From the NCBI RefSeq assembly GCF_001277175.1, contig NZ_CP012257.1, positions 1,922,001 through 1,986,000 on the forward strand: 64,000 bases of DNA. Direction: 5' to 3'. Positions 9,945-18,806 of the stretch are shown here, piece by piece; positions within the stretch are counted from its first letter, which is position 1; every line of letters begins with the position of its first letter. The stretch is from Cronobacter universalis NCTC 9529. Its GTDB lineage: Bacteria > Pseudomonadota > Gammaproteobacteria > Enterobacterales > Enterobacteriaceae. The position numbers were made by a program, and so were the translations under genes. The notes beneath the pieces are model-generated. The model had not been told where the DNA came from. It saw nothing but the letters and a program-made list of their open reading frames with translations, and did not search any database.

Positions 9945-9997
9945 TTTATGGCGCGATCCCGCGCCATTGCTTCAGTGAATAACAACAGGAGATAACG

Positions 9998-10462
9998 ATG
10001 AAAAAAGTCATTCAGGGGGTTCTGGCGGCGGCGTGTCTGTTTTCGGGGGTGGCCGTGGCGGCTCCATCGCCCGCCGCGAATCAGTCTGGGGTGGAAGAGG
10101 CGAACCGCCAGCTGGTACTGACCTTCTACGACCGCTTCTTTAACCGTCACGACCTCGCAGCAGCAGAGGTTGTGGCGGATAACTATCGCCAGCACAACCC
10201 GGAAGTGCCGGATGGTAAAGCGCCTTTCGTGAACTACTTTACCGGCTTCTTCCGTGATAACCCGCAGTCAGGCGCCAGGGTTATCCGTAGTGCTACCGAC
10301 GGCGACCTGGTGTGGCTACAGGTGCATTCCACTAACGGGAGCAAAGATCGCGGGCAGGCCGTGCTGGATATTTTCCGCGTCAGTAACGGCAAAATCGTCG
10401 AGCACTGGGACATTATTCAGGATGTGCCAGAAAAAGCGGCGAATCAGAATACGATGTTCTGA
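9998..10462 (+). CDS. exported SnoaL-like (NTF2 fold) protein
   Basis: The 154-residue protein begins with a clear signal peptide (MKKVIQGVLAAACLFSGVAVA, cleavage near residue 22–24). A SnoaL-like domain follows: NRQLVLTFYDRFFNRHDLAAAEVVADNYRQHNPEVPDGKAPFVNYF and a C-terminal DIFRVSNGKIVEHWDIIQDVP. This is the fold of small polyketide cyclases and related enzymes, and many periplasmic members have no known reaction. The start follows ACAGGAG. Its position opposite an HxlR regulator suggests induction by a reactive small molecule and a detoxifying role, which is inference only. Confidence 0.88.
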   Translation: MKKVIQGVLAAACLFSGVAVAAPSPAANQSGVEEANRQLVLTFYDRFFNRHDLAAAEVVADNYRQHNPEVPDGKAPFVNYFTGFFRDNPQSGARVIRSATDGDLVWLQVHSTNGSKDRGQAVLDIFRVSNGKIVEHWDIIQDVPEKAANQNTMF

Positions 10463-10663
10463 TGATGAGGCGTTGCGTCCTGCGTGGTTTTTAATGCCTG
10501 ATATCTGCTTACTGAAGATATCGTTATCCGTCCCCTGGCCTGACGTTTTGCTTGTCTGAGGATTTTCCGAAATCGCCATCAAGCCGCATCGTTAAAACAT
10601 TTTGCGGCGCTCGTCCGGGCAGAAAAAAGCGATACAGGCAATACTGAAAGTCTTTTTAGCCGG

Positions 10664-10691
10664 TTTATCAGCGGGATGAACCGCTGATAAA
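10664..10691. repeat. perfect inverted repeat upstream of the Fic-like gene
   Basis: TTTATCAGCGG and its exact complement CCGCTGATAAA flank a six-base spacer, and the element ends 22 bases before the ATG at 10714. It has no T-tract on the + strand, so an operator or a leader hairpin is more likely than a terminator. Confidence 0.6.
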
Positions 10692-10713
10692 TAAAACAGA
10701 TGAGGGACATCTG

Positions 10714-11388
10714 ATGCTGAAACCCAGCGACTACGCCAAAGCAGACGGTTACAACGAACTGGTTCATGCCATTGGCACCACGCCCGCCAGCCATCTCATC
10801 GCGCACACGGTCCGCGCGCTGGATGTACAGGACAAAGAGATGCTGGGCGGATTACTGACGCTTGAATGCAAGAAGCTGGCCCGGCTGGCCGGCCACTTTG
10901 CAAGGCTTACCCCGGCGCACCCCGGAACGCCCATGCAGATAACGGAAGAAGAGGCGATCGAAGAGGCCGCGCAGTGGATTGCCGGCGCCTCGACCTCGTC
11001 GGCAGTCACCGCGCCGTTGATTAAAAGCTATCTCTCCCACTACCTGAACTTTGGGTTTTCAATCTCATCGCTTGCCGATGTCGAAGAGCTGCACCGCCGG
11101 GTCGCGCCGTCGGCGGTTTCAACCCCCCGCGGTATTGTGCCTAATGACACGCCGGTGCCGTCTTCGTTTGCAGGGCGGGAACTCTTCAGCCAGCAGCTTG
11201 GCATGAGTACGGTGTCTGCCGGTTCGCCGCATTATCCGCAATGCCTTTTCGCCTGGATCACCGGCTGGCATCCGTTCCCCGACGGTAACGGCAGAACGGC
11301 GCGCGCCGCCTATGCGATCGCCTCCATCAGAAACCGCACCTGGCGGCCGCTCACCAAATCGGATGAAGATCGCCTGAGCGGGTTGTAA
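10714..11388 (+). CDS. Fic-motif protein (putative AMPylator-type)
   Basis: The 224-residue protein carries a textbook Fic core, HPFPDGNGRTAR, at residues 186–197. It satisfies HxFx(D/E)GNGRxxR, including the catalytic histidine, the acidic metal ligand and both arginines. Fic enzymes usually transfer AMP, or another phosphate-containing group, to a target hydroxyl. The rest is divergent: I see no clear (S/T)xxxE(G/N) inhibitory motif, and only ~27 residues follow the core, fewer than in most members. The start is preceded by GAGGGACATCTG. It lies between stress genes and the type VI cluster. It could be a solitary toxin, a housekeeping modifier or a secreted effector; the sequence does not decide. 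Confidence 0.7.
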   Translation: MLKPSDYAKADGYNELVHAIGTTPASHLIAHTVRALDVQDKEMLGGLLTLECKKLARLAGHFARLTPAHPGTPMQITEEEAIEEAAQWIAGASTSSAVTAPLIKSYLSHYLNFGFSISSLADVEELHRRVAPSAVSTPRGIVPNDTPVPSSFAGRELFSQQLGMSTVSAGSPHYPQCLFAWITGWHPFPDGNGRTARAAYAIASIRNRTWRPLTKSDEDRLSGL

Positions 11389-11497
11389 CGGGCTGCGCGA
11401 TCGCGTGTGATGAAAATATAAAACGACATCTTTCTTCGCCGGGGGCGAATGTTCTCCGGCGCGATACCACGCTAATGCTGTTTTCAGGAGCCACGCG

Positions 11498-11791
11498 ATG
11501 AAACTGATTCTGACGATGGTGTTATCCGGAGGGGTAATGCTCAGCGTTCCGGCACTGGCCTCAGGCGAGGAAAGCTGGCAGGCGCTGTTTTCGGAGATGA
11601 ATAAGGCGTGTGTAAGCGCGGCAGGGGGAAAGGATGTGCAAACCTCGAAACCCATTCTCTTCCCGGATGAAACAGGTATGGCAGGGTTACTGATGAAAAG
11701 CACCATGCCGAAGATGAAACAAAAAATTAGCCTGATATGCCTCTACGATAAAGCCAAAAAGAAAGCGTTTGTCAGCGAATATACGTGGTGA
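11498..11791 (+). CDS. small exported protein of unknown function
   Basis: The 97-residue product starts with a typical signal peptide (MKLILTMVLSGGVMLSVPALA, cleavage near residue 21–22), so a mature domain of ~75 residues would reach the periplasm. That domain has two cysteines, in NKACVSAAGG and ISLICLYDK, which could form a disulfide, and a lysine-rich stretch near the end. The start follows CAGGAG. I do not recognise the family. It lies between the Fic-like gene and the type VI genes, in the same direction, but no operon link is evident. Confidence 0.6.
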   Translation: MKLILTMVLSGGVMLSVPALASGEESWQALFSEMNKACVSAAGGKDVQTSKPILFPDETGMAGLLMKSTMPKMKQKISLICLYDKAKKKAFVSEYTW

Positions 11792-12345
11792 TGGGCACGA
11801 ATTCGCTGCGCTAAATTCCTTCTGTAACATTGCGCGCCTCCGCCGCAGGCCCCGTTTTATAAACCGGGCTGGGTTTAATTAAGGTTCTGCTGTTATCTGT
11901 TTGTCGAAATATATTTGTTTGGCGAATTATAAGCGTGGCATAGTTAAACTGGAGAATCCATTATTACGGTGGATTTTATTTCTCAGCGTTACCCTGCTCT
12001 GGTGGCGGACGATTTTTAATTTCCCCCCTTTTTATTTGGTTTTTTGTTGTCCGGGCGTGGATATTATTTTATCAATGCCTGCCGCTATTTTTGTCTTTAA
12101 ATATACATGGTTTCTTTAATCCTGAAGTTTATTGGATAGCGTTTGTGACTTTTATTCGTTTTTGAAATGCGGTGTAACATCTATAAGTATTGAGCCTCTT
12201 GTTAAACTTTTCTCCGCGCGTAACATATTTAAAGTGATTAATTTCACCTGCCGTAAAGAATGCGGCAGAGAATGCGGCAGGGATTGTCGCTGACGTTCCC
12301 TGTTCTTTCCGTCAACGCCTAATAGCTTTTATGAAGGAACATGTC
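11792..12345 (+). other. AT-rich intergenic region before tssB
   Basis: About 550 bases, distinctly richer in A and T than both flanks, probably carrying the promoter of the type VI genes. Near the end a GAATGCGGCAG element occurs twice (12258–12268 and 12270–12280), and CCTGCCG at 12247–12253 can pair with CGGCAGG at 12275–12281. A 72-codon frame at 11901–12119 uses a TTG start without a ribosome site and is not called a gene. Confidence 0.4.
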
Positions 12346-12843
12346 ATGTCTGGTTCATTTCAGGAAGAAATTCCTAAAGCCCGTATTAATCTCAAATTAA
12401 ATCTGCATACCGGCGGCGCTCAGAAAAAAGTTGAGCTGCCGCTTAAATTACTGGTGACCGGCGATTTCAGCAATGGTCAGGAGCACAGGCCGCTTTCTGA
12501 ACGTAAAAAAATCGACGTCAATAAGAATAATTTCGACAGCGTACTTTCCGAATTATCACCGGCCGTGAATCTCGCGGTGGAAAATACCCTTGCAGGCAAC
12601 GGCAGCGAAGAAAATGTGCGCCTGACGTTCCGCCAGATGAAAGATTTCGAGCCGGAGCAGGTGGCGCGGCAAATTCCCCAGCTGAAAGCCATGCTCGCGA
12701 TGCGTAATTTACTGCGCGATCTGAAATCCAATCTCCTGGATAACGCCACCTTCCGAAAAGAACTGGAAACCATCTTAAAAGATCCGGCGCTGAGCGATGG
12801 CTTGCGCGTGGAACTGGCTTCGCTGGCCCCGAAAAACGCCTGA
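12346..12843 (+). CDS. tssB: type VI secretion sheath subunit TssB (VipA)
   Basis: TssB is the small subunit of the contractile sheath that wraps the Hcp tube. The 165 residues show the family pattern: an N-terminal IPKARINLKLNLHTGGAQKKVELPLKLLVTGDFS, then the SERKKIDVNKNNFDSVL region, and a C-terminal helix-rich part with AMRNLLRDLKSNLLDNATFRKELETIL. The ATG at 12346 is preferred over an in-frame ATG at 12331 because AAGGA lies seven bases upstream. tssC follows 40 bases later. The partner proteins needed for a working machine (TssA, E–H, K–M, Hcp) are not in this window. Confidence 0.93.
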   Translation: MSGSFQEEIPKARINLKLNLHTGGAQKKVELPLKLLVTGDFSNGQEHRPLSERKKIDVNKNNFDSVLSELSPAVNLAVENTLAGNGSEENVRLTFRQMKDFEPEQVARQIPQLKAMLAMRNLLRDLKSNLLDNATFRKELETILKDPALSDGLRVELASLAPKNA

Positions 12844-12883
12844 GGCGAACCGGGTTTATTACGGATTACTGAGAGAAATGCTG

Positions 12884-14362
12884 ATGTCTGTTCAGAACAC
12901 CCCTTCTTCTGTCGGCGAAACGCAGGTGCTGGAAACCGCCGGCGGCGTCTACGCCTCGCTGTTTGAAAAAATCAATCTCCACCCGGTCGCCGCGCTTGGC
13001 GATATCGATACCTGGCAGGACAGCCAGCGTCTGGCGGACGCCTCCGCCGATGAGCGCGTGACCGCCGCGGTTCAGGTCCTTCTGGAGCGCCTGAAACAGT
13101 CTGGCCAGAAGGTCGAAAAGCTCGACAAAACGCTGCTCGATCACCACATCGCCGGGCTGGACTGGCAAATCAGCCGCCAGCTGGACGCGGTGATGCATCA
13201 CCGCGAATTCCAGAAAGTGGAATCTCTGTGGCGCGGGCTCAGGCATCTGGTGGATCGCACCGATTACCGCCAGAACGTGCGCACCGAAATCCTTGATATC
13301 TCCAAAGAGGATCTGCGCCAGGACTTCGAGGATGCGCCGGAAATCATCCAGAGCGGCCTCTACTGGCACACCTACACGGCGGAATATGACACGCCCGGCG
13401 GCGAGCCGGTAGGCGCGGTGATCTCCTCGTATGAGTTTGACGCCAGCGCGCAGGATATGGCGCTGCTGCGCAATATCTCTAAAGTCTCCGCCGCGGCGCA
13501 CATGCCGTTTATCGGCTCGGTCGGCCCGAAATTCTTCCTCAAAGACACGATGGAAGAGGTGGCGGCGATTAAGGATATCGGCAACTACTTTGATCGCGCC
13601 GAATACATCAAGTGGAAATCCTTCCGCGACACCGACGACGCCCGCTATATCGGTCTCACCATGCCGCGCGTGCTGGGTCGCCTGCCGTATGGCCCAGACA
13701 CTGTGCCGGTGCGCAGCTTTAACTATGTGGAAGAGGTGAAAGGCCCGGATCACGAGAAATACCTGTGGACCAACGCCTCGTTCGCGTTTGCCGCCAATAT
13801 GGTACGCAGCTTCATTAAAAACGGCTGGTGCGTGCAGATCCGCGGCCCGCAGGCGGGCGGCGCGGTGCAGGATCTGCCGATCCATCTCTACGATCTCGGC
13901 ACCGGCAATCAGGTGAAAATCCCGTCGGAAGTGATGATCCCGGAGACGCGCGAATTCGAGTTCGCGAACCTCGGTTTTATCCCGCTCTCTTACTACAAAA
14001 ACCGCGACTACGCCTGCTTCTTCTCGGCGAACTCCGCGCAGAAACCGGCGCTGTACGACACCCCGGACGCCACCGCCAACAGCCGCATCAACGCGCGCCT
14101 GCCTTACATCTTCCTGCTGTCGCGCATCGCGCACTATCGCAGCGACGCGCGGCTGCGCCTGACGGTGCCGGTGCATTTGCTGCCGGAACCAAAACTTGCG
14201 AAACATAACCGCATCCAGCTTGGCCGCACGGGTCTTCTGGGGCTGAAAGAGGGCCAACTCAGCGACAACCGCCAGTACATCACGGTCAGTCTGGGATGCT
14301 TCGAAAGTCTGACCTGCGCGGTAACGCCTCCAGCCTGGGACGGCGGTTATCGCTTCGACTAG
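12884..14362 (+). CDS. tssC: type VI secretion sheath subunit TssC (VipB)
   Basis: TssC is the large sheath subunit and pairs with TssB in the contractile tail. The 492-residue protein contains the conserved stretches HHREFQKVESLWRGLRHLV, LRNISKVSAAAHMPFIGSV, WKSFRDTDDARYIGLTMPRVLGRLPYG and FKNGWCVQIRGPQAGG-like RSFIKNGWCVQIRGPQ. It appears full length, with no breaks. ATGs occur at 12878 and 12884; the latter gives MSVQNTPSS, typical of the family, and sits eight bases after GAGAG. It is followed by tssJ after 25 bases, in the same direction. Confidence 0.95.
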   Translation: MSVQNTPSSVGETQVLETAGGVYASLFEKINLHPVAALGDIDTWQDSQRLADASADERVTAAVQVLLERLKQSGQKVEKLDKTLLDHHIAGLDWQISRQLDAVMHHREFQKVESLWRGLRHLVDRTDYRQNVRTEILDISKEDLRQDFEDAPEIIQSGLYWHTYTAEYDTPGGEPVGAVISSYEFDASAQDMALLRNISKVSAAAHMPFIGSVGPKFFLKDTMEEVAAIKDIGNYFDRAEYIKWKSFRDTDDARYIGLTMPRVLGRLPYGPDTVPVRSFNYVEEVKGPDHEKYLWTNASFAFAANMVRSFIKNGWCVQIRGPQAGGAVQDLPIHLYDLGTGNQVKIPSEVMIPETREFEFANLGFIPLSYYKNRDYACFFSANSAQKPALYDTPDATANSRINARLPYIFLLSRIAHYRSDARLRLTVPVHLLPEPKLAKHNRIQLGRTGLLGLKEGQLSDNRQYITVSLGCFESLTCAVTPPAWDGGYRFD

Positions 14363-14387
14363 TCACTTTTCTGAAAGGAATATTTCT

Positions 14388-14909
14388 ATGCCAAACAAAG
14401 GATGGCATGCGCTCACCTTCGCGTTGTGCTGCGTTATAACAGGCTGTGGTCTTACCCAGGCGGTGAAAGACGGTACGGTCAATATGGCGAAATCGGTCTT
14501 CTACAAAAAGATCAAAACGCTACATCTCGATTTTTCTCCGCGCGCGGCGCTAAACGTCGATGGCGACCAGACGCCGCTTGCGACCATGGTCAGGGTCTAC
14601 CAGCTTAAGGATCGTAAAACTCTCGATGCGGCCGATTACGGCTCGTTATTGCAAAACGCCGACACGGTACTGAAAGACGATCTGCTGACTTCCCGCGAGA
14701 TATTAATCATGCCGAAGGGCAACGTCACGCTCGATATGCCGATGGAGGAGAACGCGCAATTTGTGGCGGTGGTGGGGCTGTTCAACCACCCGGATGTCAA
14801 AGATAAGCGCTGGCGGCTGGTGCTGACTCGCGACGATCTTGATCCCGACAAGCCGAGATTGGTGGAACTGGGCGACGGCTGGCTGAATCTGGTGGAGACC
14901 AGGGAGTGA
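14388..14909 (+). CDS. tssJ: type VI secretion lipoprotein TssJ
   Basis: TssJ is the outer-membrane lipoprotein that anchors the TssL–TssM membrane complex. The 173 residues begin with a lipoprotein signal ending in the lipobox ITGC, with the lipidated cysteine near residue 20. The mature part has the TssJ beta-sandwich pattern, including MVRVYQLKDRKTLDAADYGSLL, the DLLTSREILIMPKG loop and FVAVVGLFNHPDVKDKRWR. It lies between tssC and vgrG with short gaps (25 and 3 bases), so co-transcription is likely. No tssL or tssM is present here for it to partner with locally. Confidence 0.9.
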   Translation: MPNKGWHALTFALCCVITGCGLTQAVKDGTVNMAKSVFYKKIKTLHLDFSPRAALNVDGDQTPLATMVRVYQLKDRKTLDAADYGSLLQNADTVLKDDLLTSREILIMPKGNVTLDMPMEENAQFVAVVGLFNHPDVKDKRWRLVLTRDDLDPDKPRLVELGDGWLNLVETRE

Positions 14910-14912
14910 TTA

Positions 14913-17381
14913 ATGGACACGGAGCATGAGTTTAAGACGAAGAAAAGCCTCTCGCGGTATGTGCTTACTATCCACAACAGTGACATAACGGCAGATGTGC
15001 TGCGCTTTCGCGGACGCGAGGCGTTAAGCGAGCCGTTTTGCTGGAATATCGAATTTACCACCCCGAAGGCAGACATACGGCCAGAACAGGCGCTGATGAA
15101 ATACGCAAGCCTCGGAATGCAGGGCGGCAGAACGGTTTACGGCATTATTACCCGGCTGGAGTGGTTCTCCACCAGCGCAGATCAGTCGCACTACAGCGTG
15201 ACGCTCTCCTCCCGGCTGGCGCTGCTGTCTCACACGCGTCAGTGTCGCGTGTTTCTCAACCAGTCGGTGCCGGAAGTGGTGGAGCAGGTGCTGCGTGAGC
15301 ATGGCCTGGAAGGGGAGGATTTTGATTTCCGGCTGGAGCGGGAATACCCGGAGCGCGAGCTTATTACCCAGTGGCGCGAGACTGACCTTGGGTTTATTCA
15401 GCGGCTGCTGTCAGAAGTGGGGATCTGGTGGCGCACGGAGATGGACAACATGCGCGGTCTGGATGTGACTATTTTTGCCGACACCCAGCTTAACTATCAT
15501 TTTGACGTTCGCCTGCCGTACCGCGAGCCGTCCGGCCTGCATGACGGCGCGCAGGAGGCGGTGTGGGGCGTGCGGACCTGGCATAACGCCGTCACCGGCG
15601 GGGTGCAGACGCGCGATTACCATTACCCTGACGCCACCACGCCGCTGGACGCCACCGTCAGGGTGCGCAGCGCGGCGATCACCACCGGTGAGCATTACCG
15701 CTACGCGGAGCCGTACCAGGCGCAGGGCGATGACACCGATCCCGAGCCCGACAGCGAGAGCGGGGCGTTTTACGCGCGTATCCGTCACGAGCGTGAGCTG
15801 AACCCCTCGCTGCGTGTGCATCTTTTCAGCAACGCCTGGGCGCTCACGCCGGGGATGGTGCTGGAGCCGCAGGGCGACGTCATCCGCGCGCTGAAAGAGG
15901 GGGTGATTATCACGCTTACCACCTTTCGCGCCTCGCGCGATTCGCGGCTGCACGTGTCGGTGTGGGGGATGCCGTACAGCGAACGCTACTGCTACCGCCC
16001 GCCAGAAATCCCGCGCCCGGAAATACACGGCACGGTGCCGGCGCGGGTGGAAAGCCGGGACCCGAAGGACACATACGCCTGGCTGGACGACGCGGGCCGT
16101 TACCGCGTGAAGCTGGACATGGACCGCGGGGACAGCGATAGCGGTTACAGCTACCTGTGGGTACGCCTTGCGAAGCCGTATGCGGGCGAGACGTACGGCT
16201 GGCACACGCCGCTGCTGGCCGGCACAGAGGTGTCCGTCGCCTTTGACGGCGGCGACCCGGACCGGCCGTATATCGCGCACGCGTTTCATGATTCGGCGCA
16301 CCCGGATGTGGTTAACCGCGACAACCGCAGCCGCAATATCCTGCGCACGCCAGCGCAGAATGAGCTGCGCATGGAAGATAAACGGGGCGAAGAGCATATC
16401 CACCTGACCACCGAGTACGGTAAAACGCAGCTCGGTGAAGGCCGGCTGGTGGACGGGCAGGATAAACCGCGCGGGGCGGGCTTTGAACTGCGCACCGACG
16501 AATACGGCGTCATCCGCGTGGCGAAGGGGCTGTTCATCAGCGCCGACGGCCAGCAGAAGGCCGCAGGCGAGGTACTGGACCGGGAAACGGCGCTGAAGGA
16601 AATCGACCTGTGCCTGCAGCAGATAGCACAGCTCTCCGCTGCGGCAGACGCGGCGAACGCGCTGCAGGCGGACATCGCCAGCCAGAGCGCGATGTTCGGC
16701 GAACGGCTGAAACCCCTGAACGAAATGATACACATGTCCGCACCGGCAGGGATGGCGTTCACCAGCGGAGAGCACATGCAGCTTACGGCCACAAAAAACG
16801 TGGCGGTGAATGCTGGCGGCGATATCAGCATGGGCGTTATGGGCAACATGACCACGCTGGCGGGTGAAAAACTGGGGCTGTTCGCCCGCAGCGGGCCGCT
16901 GAGCCTGAAATCGGGCGAAGGCCCAGTGGAGGTGCAGGCGCAGAACGGCGGCATGCAGCTGGCGGCAGAGAAGAAACTCACCCTGACGTCGGTGAGTGAT
17001 ATCTCCTTTGCAGGCAAAAAGCGCATCACCTTAATCGGCGGCGGATGTTACCTGAAGCTGGAGGCCGGGAAAATAGAATACGGGACACCGCAGGTATATC
17101 TGAGGAAGGTGGAGAAAACTTATCTGGGAGCGAGTAAATCCCGGCAGGTTGAATTCCCCTATCTGCCCGGTAAGGGGGGTATTTATAGCAGAGGTTTTAT
17201 TCTGCTTGATGACAGAACAAATGTGCCAGTCGCAGGAATAAGATACCTATTGGCGTTGTCATCAGGAGAACAACTAGAGCATTATTCAGATAACAAAGGA
17301 TGTACTCATATTGTGAGCCATAAAGAGCAATGTGAAGTTGAGTTGACGGTTTTAAGACAAGAATCTTTGATAATAGGTTAA
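14913..17381 (+). CDS. vgrG: VgrG spike protein with C-terminal extension
   Basis: VgrG trimers form the piercing spike of the type VI apparatus and carry effectors. The 822 residues comprise a gp27-like N-terminal half (to ~residue 370), a gp5 OB-fold region with the Rhs/VgrG segment AKPYAGETYGWHTPLLAGTEVSVAFDGGDPDRPYIAH, a DUF2345 beta-helix, and after about residue 735 a short tail. That tail (RGFILLDDRTNVPVAGIRYLL) looks like a transthyretin-like adaptor domain of the kind that docks effectors. DNA from ~17,100 on is markedly AT-rich compared with the body, which suggests tail exchange. The start is three bases after the tssJ stop. Confidence 0.95.
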   Translation: MDTEHEFKTKKSLSRYVLTIHNSDITADVLRFRGREALSEPFCWNIEFTTPKADIRPEQALMKYASLGMQGGRTVYGIITRLEWFSTSADQSHYSVTLSSRLALLSHTRQCRVFLNQSVPEVVEQVLREHGLEGEDFDFRLEREYPERELITQWRETDLGFIQRLLSEVGIWWRTEMDNMRGLDVTIFADTQLNYHFDVRLPYREPSGLHDGAQEAVWGVRTWHNAVTGGVQTRDYHYPDATTPLDATVRVRSAAITTGEHYRYAEPYQAQGDDTDPEPDSESGAFYARIRHERELNPSLRVHLFSNAWALTPGMVLEPQGDVIRALKEGVIITLTTFRASRDSRLHVSVWGMPYSERYCYRPPEIPRPEIHGTVPARVESRDPKDTYAWLDDAGRYRVKLDMDRGDSDSGYSYLWVRLAKPYAGETYGWHTPLLAGTEVSVAFDGGDPDRPYIAHAFHDSAHPDVVNRDNRSRNILRTPAQNELRMEDKRGEEHIHLTTEYGKTQLGEGRLVDGQDKPRGAGFELRTDEYGVIRVAKGLFISADGQQKAAGEVLDRETALKEIDLCLQQIAQLSAAADAANALQADIASQSAMFGERLKPLNEMIHMSAPAGMAFTSGEHMQLTATKNVAVNAGGDISMGVMGNMTTLAGEKLGLFARSGPLSLKSGEGPVEVQAQNGGMQLAAEKKLTLTSVSDISFAGKKRITLIGGGCYLKLEAGKIEYGTPQVYLRKVEKTYLGASKSRQVEFPYLPGKGGIYSRGFILLDDRTNVPVAGIRYLLALSSGEQLEHYSDNKGCTHIVSHKEQCEVELTVLRQESLIIG
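15491..15843 (+). repeat. vgrG segment repeated downstream at 18,836–19,200
   Basis: This part of vgrG recurs with high but imperfect identity about 3.35 kb downstream, in the same orientation. Shared protein text includes FDVRLPYREPSGLHDG and SAAITTGEHYRYAEPY. The two copies form direct repeats around the AT-rich effector cassette. Confidence 0.85.
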
Positions 17382-17385
17382 TATC

Positions 17386-18375
17386 ATGAGTGAGATAAAA
17401 GTTATATCCAGCCTCACTGAACAGGAGGATAATCAGCAAAAAGTGCCTGTTCGGTTGTTTAAAATAACAGACATACCTGAGGTAATGGAAAGTATGGGGT
17501 GGGTTGTTGCAGCAAGATTCATGAGAAAATGGTTTTACGATCCGTTTTATGAAATGAGCAAGGAAGAGAAACTTAACAAAGTTGACATGGCTCTAATAGA
17601 TAAATGTCATATAGTCGATGATATCTCGTTTGAGTGGCTTTGTACTGCGTCTGAAAGAGTATCGCCAGTAATTGACGATGTTCTGGAAAGCATTTCTATA
17701 GTTCGAGAGTTTAATGATACTTTAGGTAAAATAGAGGGAGGGGTTAAACAGCTTTCCAATGGGCTGATAGCAATAATTAATTGTCTGTATAAACAAGGTT
17801 TGGTTGATTTAAAAACATATTCGATAAAAAATATAGCGCTTGATTATGAAGAATTATCCGCGATTGAGCTTGATAGAAAAAGTCAATTTAATTACTTCTC
17901 AATCGGGAGTACTTTATGGGAGAAAGCTACTGATGAATTAGATGATGTTTATGGTGCGCTTGGAAGTTTTATCGTTAAAATTGCCTTTTTAAACCTAATA
18001 GTATCTAGTGATAACGACGGTTTTTATAGGATTGAGATTAATCAAATTGGTTTATATGTGAGGGATACCTATGAATTTATGAATAATGGGAATGATCAGC
18101 CTCTTGGTTATTGGGGGTGGCATGGTGTAATAAAACCTGGTTTAATAAATGAGCTTTTTGAAAGTGAAGTGGTCAGTAAAAATGGTAATGATTATTATAG
18201 AGTAACTAATAATTCATTTGTTGAGTATAGACAAAAATGCAAAAAAGAAAGCAACATGAAAACAGGGGATTTTTTTGTTTATTCCACAGTTAAAAAAATA
18301 CCTGTAGATGTCATTGTTCATATCAGTAAATTAGATTTGTTAGAATACCAGTCGAGGAGTGATAAAGTTGCGTAG
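17386..18375 (+). CDS. DUF6402-type protein, putative type VI effector
   Basis: The 329-residue protein resembles the DUF6402 group often encoded directly after vgrG. The N-terminal part reads TDIPEVMESMGWVVAARFMRKWF, and the C-terminal part has IEINQIGLYVRDTYEFMNNGNDQPLGYWGWHGV, YRVTNNSFVEYRQKCKK and GDFFVYSTVKKIPVDVIVHI. The group's biochemical activity is not established as far as I know; effector status is inferred from position. It starts four bases after the vgrG stop with a weak ribosome site, so coupling to vgrG is likely. The gene is strongly AT-rich compared with the surrounding chromosome, a sign of transfer. Its stop overlaps the start of the next, frameshifted gene. Confidence 0.7.
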   Translation: MSEIKVISSLTEQEDNQQKVPVRLFKITDIPEVMESMGWVVAARFMRKWFYDPFYEMSKEEKLNKVDMALIDKCHIVDDISFEWLCTASERVSPVIDDVLESISIVREFNDTLGKIEGGVKQLSNGLIAIINCLYKQGLVDLKTYSIKNIALDYEELSAIELDRKSQFNYFSIGSTLWEKATDELDDVYGALGSFIVKIAFLNLIVSSDNDGFYRIEINQIGLYVRDTYEFMNNGNDQPLGYWGWHGVIKPGLINELFESEVVSKNGNDYYRVTNNSFVEYRQKCKKESNMKTGDFFVYSTVKKIPVDVIVHISKLDLLEYQSRSDKVA

Positions 18376-18759
18376 TTTTTTTAAAAAAGTAGTGATATTT
18401 TTTTAGGGGTTTTTTTTATAATACTATCTATGCTATTTGCAATTAAAATATTAGCTTATAAAACGGCCACGCCAAGCGGGAAAATATGGAATTACTCGCA
18501 CTCATGCTATTTTGTTTCATATATTCCTAACTATAAGCCCTTTGGTATCGCTGGTCGTTTTTTAAAGTTTTTTTCTAATCAGTCTTTTTTTATTGTTTAT
18601 AGTAAGGCCGGCGATAAGTTAAAAAGCTCCGCATGGTATTTCTGGGAGTATCAGTTCTCTGATATGGTTTCGCCAAAATGGTCGGGGATTGATTTTGTTT
18701 ATCCAACTGATCAAGGCATGTCAGGATGGACTTTACATGAGTGTGAAGGTAAAGCATGA
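18368..18759 (+). pseudogene. frameshifted small membrane protein, candidate immunity gene
   Basis: A TTG start at 18368 lies eight bases after GAGGAG and overlaps the stop of the preceding gene. It reads MRSFFKKVVIFF and then stops at 18404–18406, immediately after a run of seven Ts (18398–18404). With one more T the frame would continue LGVFFIILSMLFAIKILAY and on to the stop at 18757–18759. The result would be a ~130-residue protein with one N-terminal membrane helix. The downstream frame also has an ATG at 18430 but no ribosome site there. The organisation fits an immunity protein for the upstream effector. The break could be mutation, phase variation, slippage or sequencing error. Family not recognised. 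Confidence 0.6.
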
Positions 18760-18806
18760 CAGTGAAGTACTACTCAAAGGATATTAACCAGAACTTAAAA
18801 AAATAA
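18756..18806 (+). pseudogene. truncated start of a third cassette gene
   Basis: An ATG overlaps the previous stop (ATGA) and is preceded by GAAGG at good spacing. It reads MTVKYYSKDINQNLKK and ends at TAA right after a run of seven As (18797–18803). One extra A would extend the frame through IIEYKYCGVSF, close to where vgrG-derived sequence begins. It is probably the 5' remnant of a gene cut off by the vgrG-fragment junction. No function can be given. Confidence 0.4.

Noticed and set aside
11901..12119. 72-codon hydrophobic frame before tssB
   Set aside because: TTG start, no ribosome site, AT-rich intergenic DNA and no recognisable family.
12866..14257. 463-codon minus-strand frame across tssC
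   Set aside because: Shadow of tssC; Arg/His-rich product with no family resemblance.
15411..16775. 454-codon minus-strand frame across vgrG
   Set aside because: Shadow of vgrG caused by high GC at third positions.
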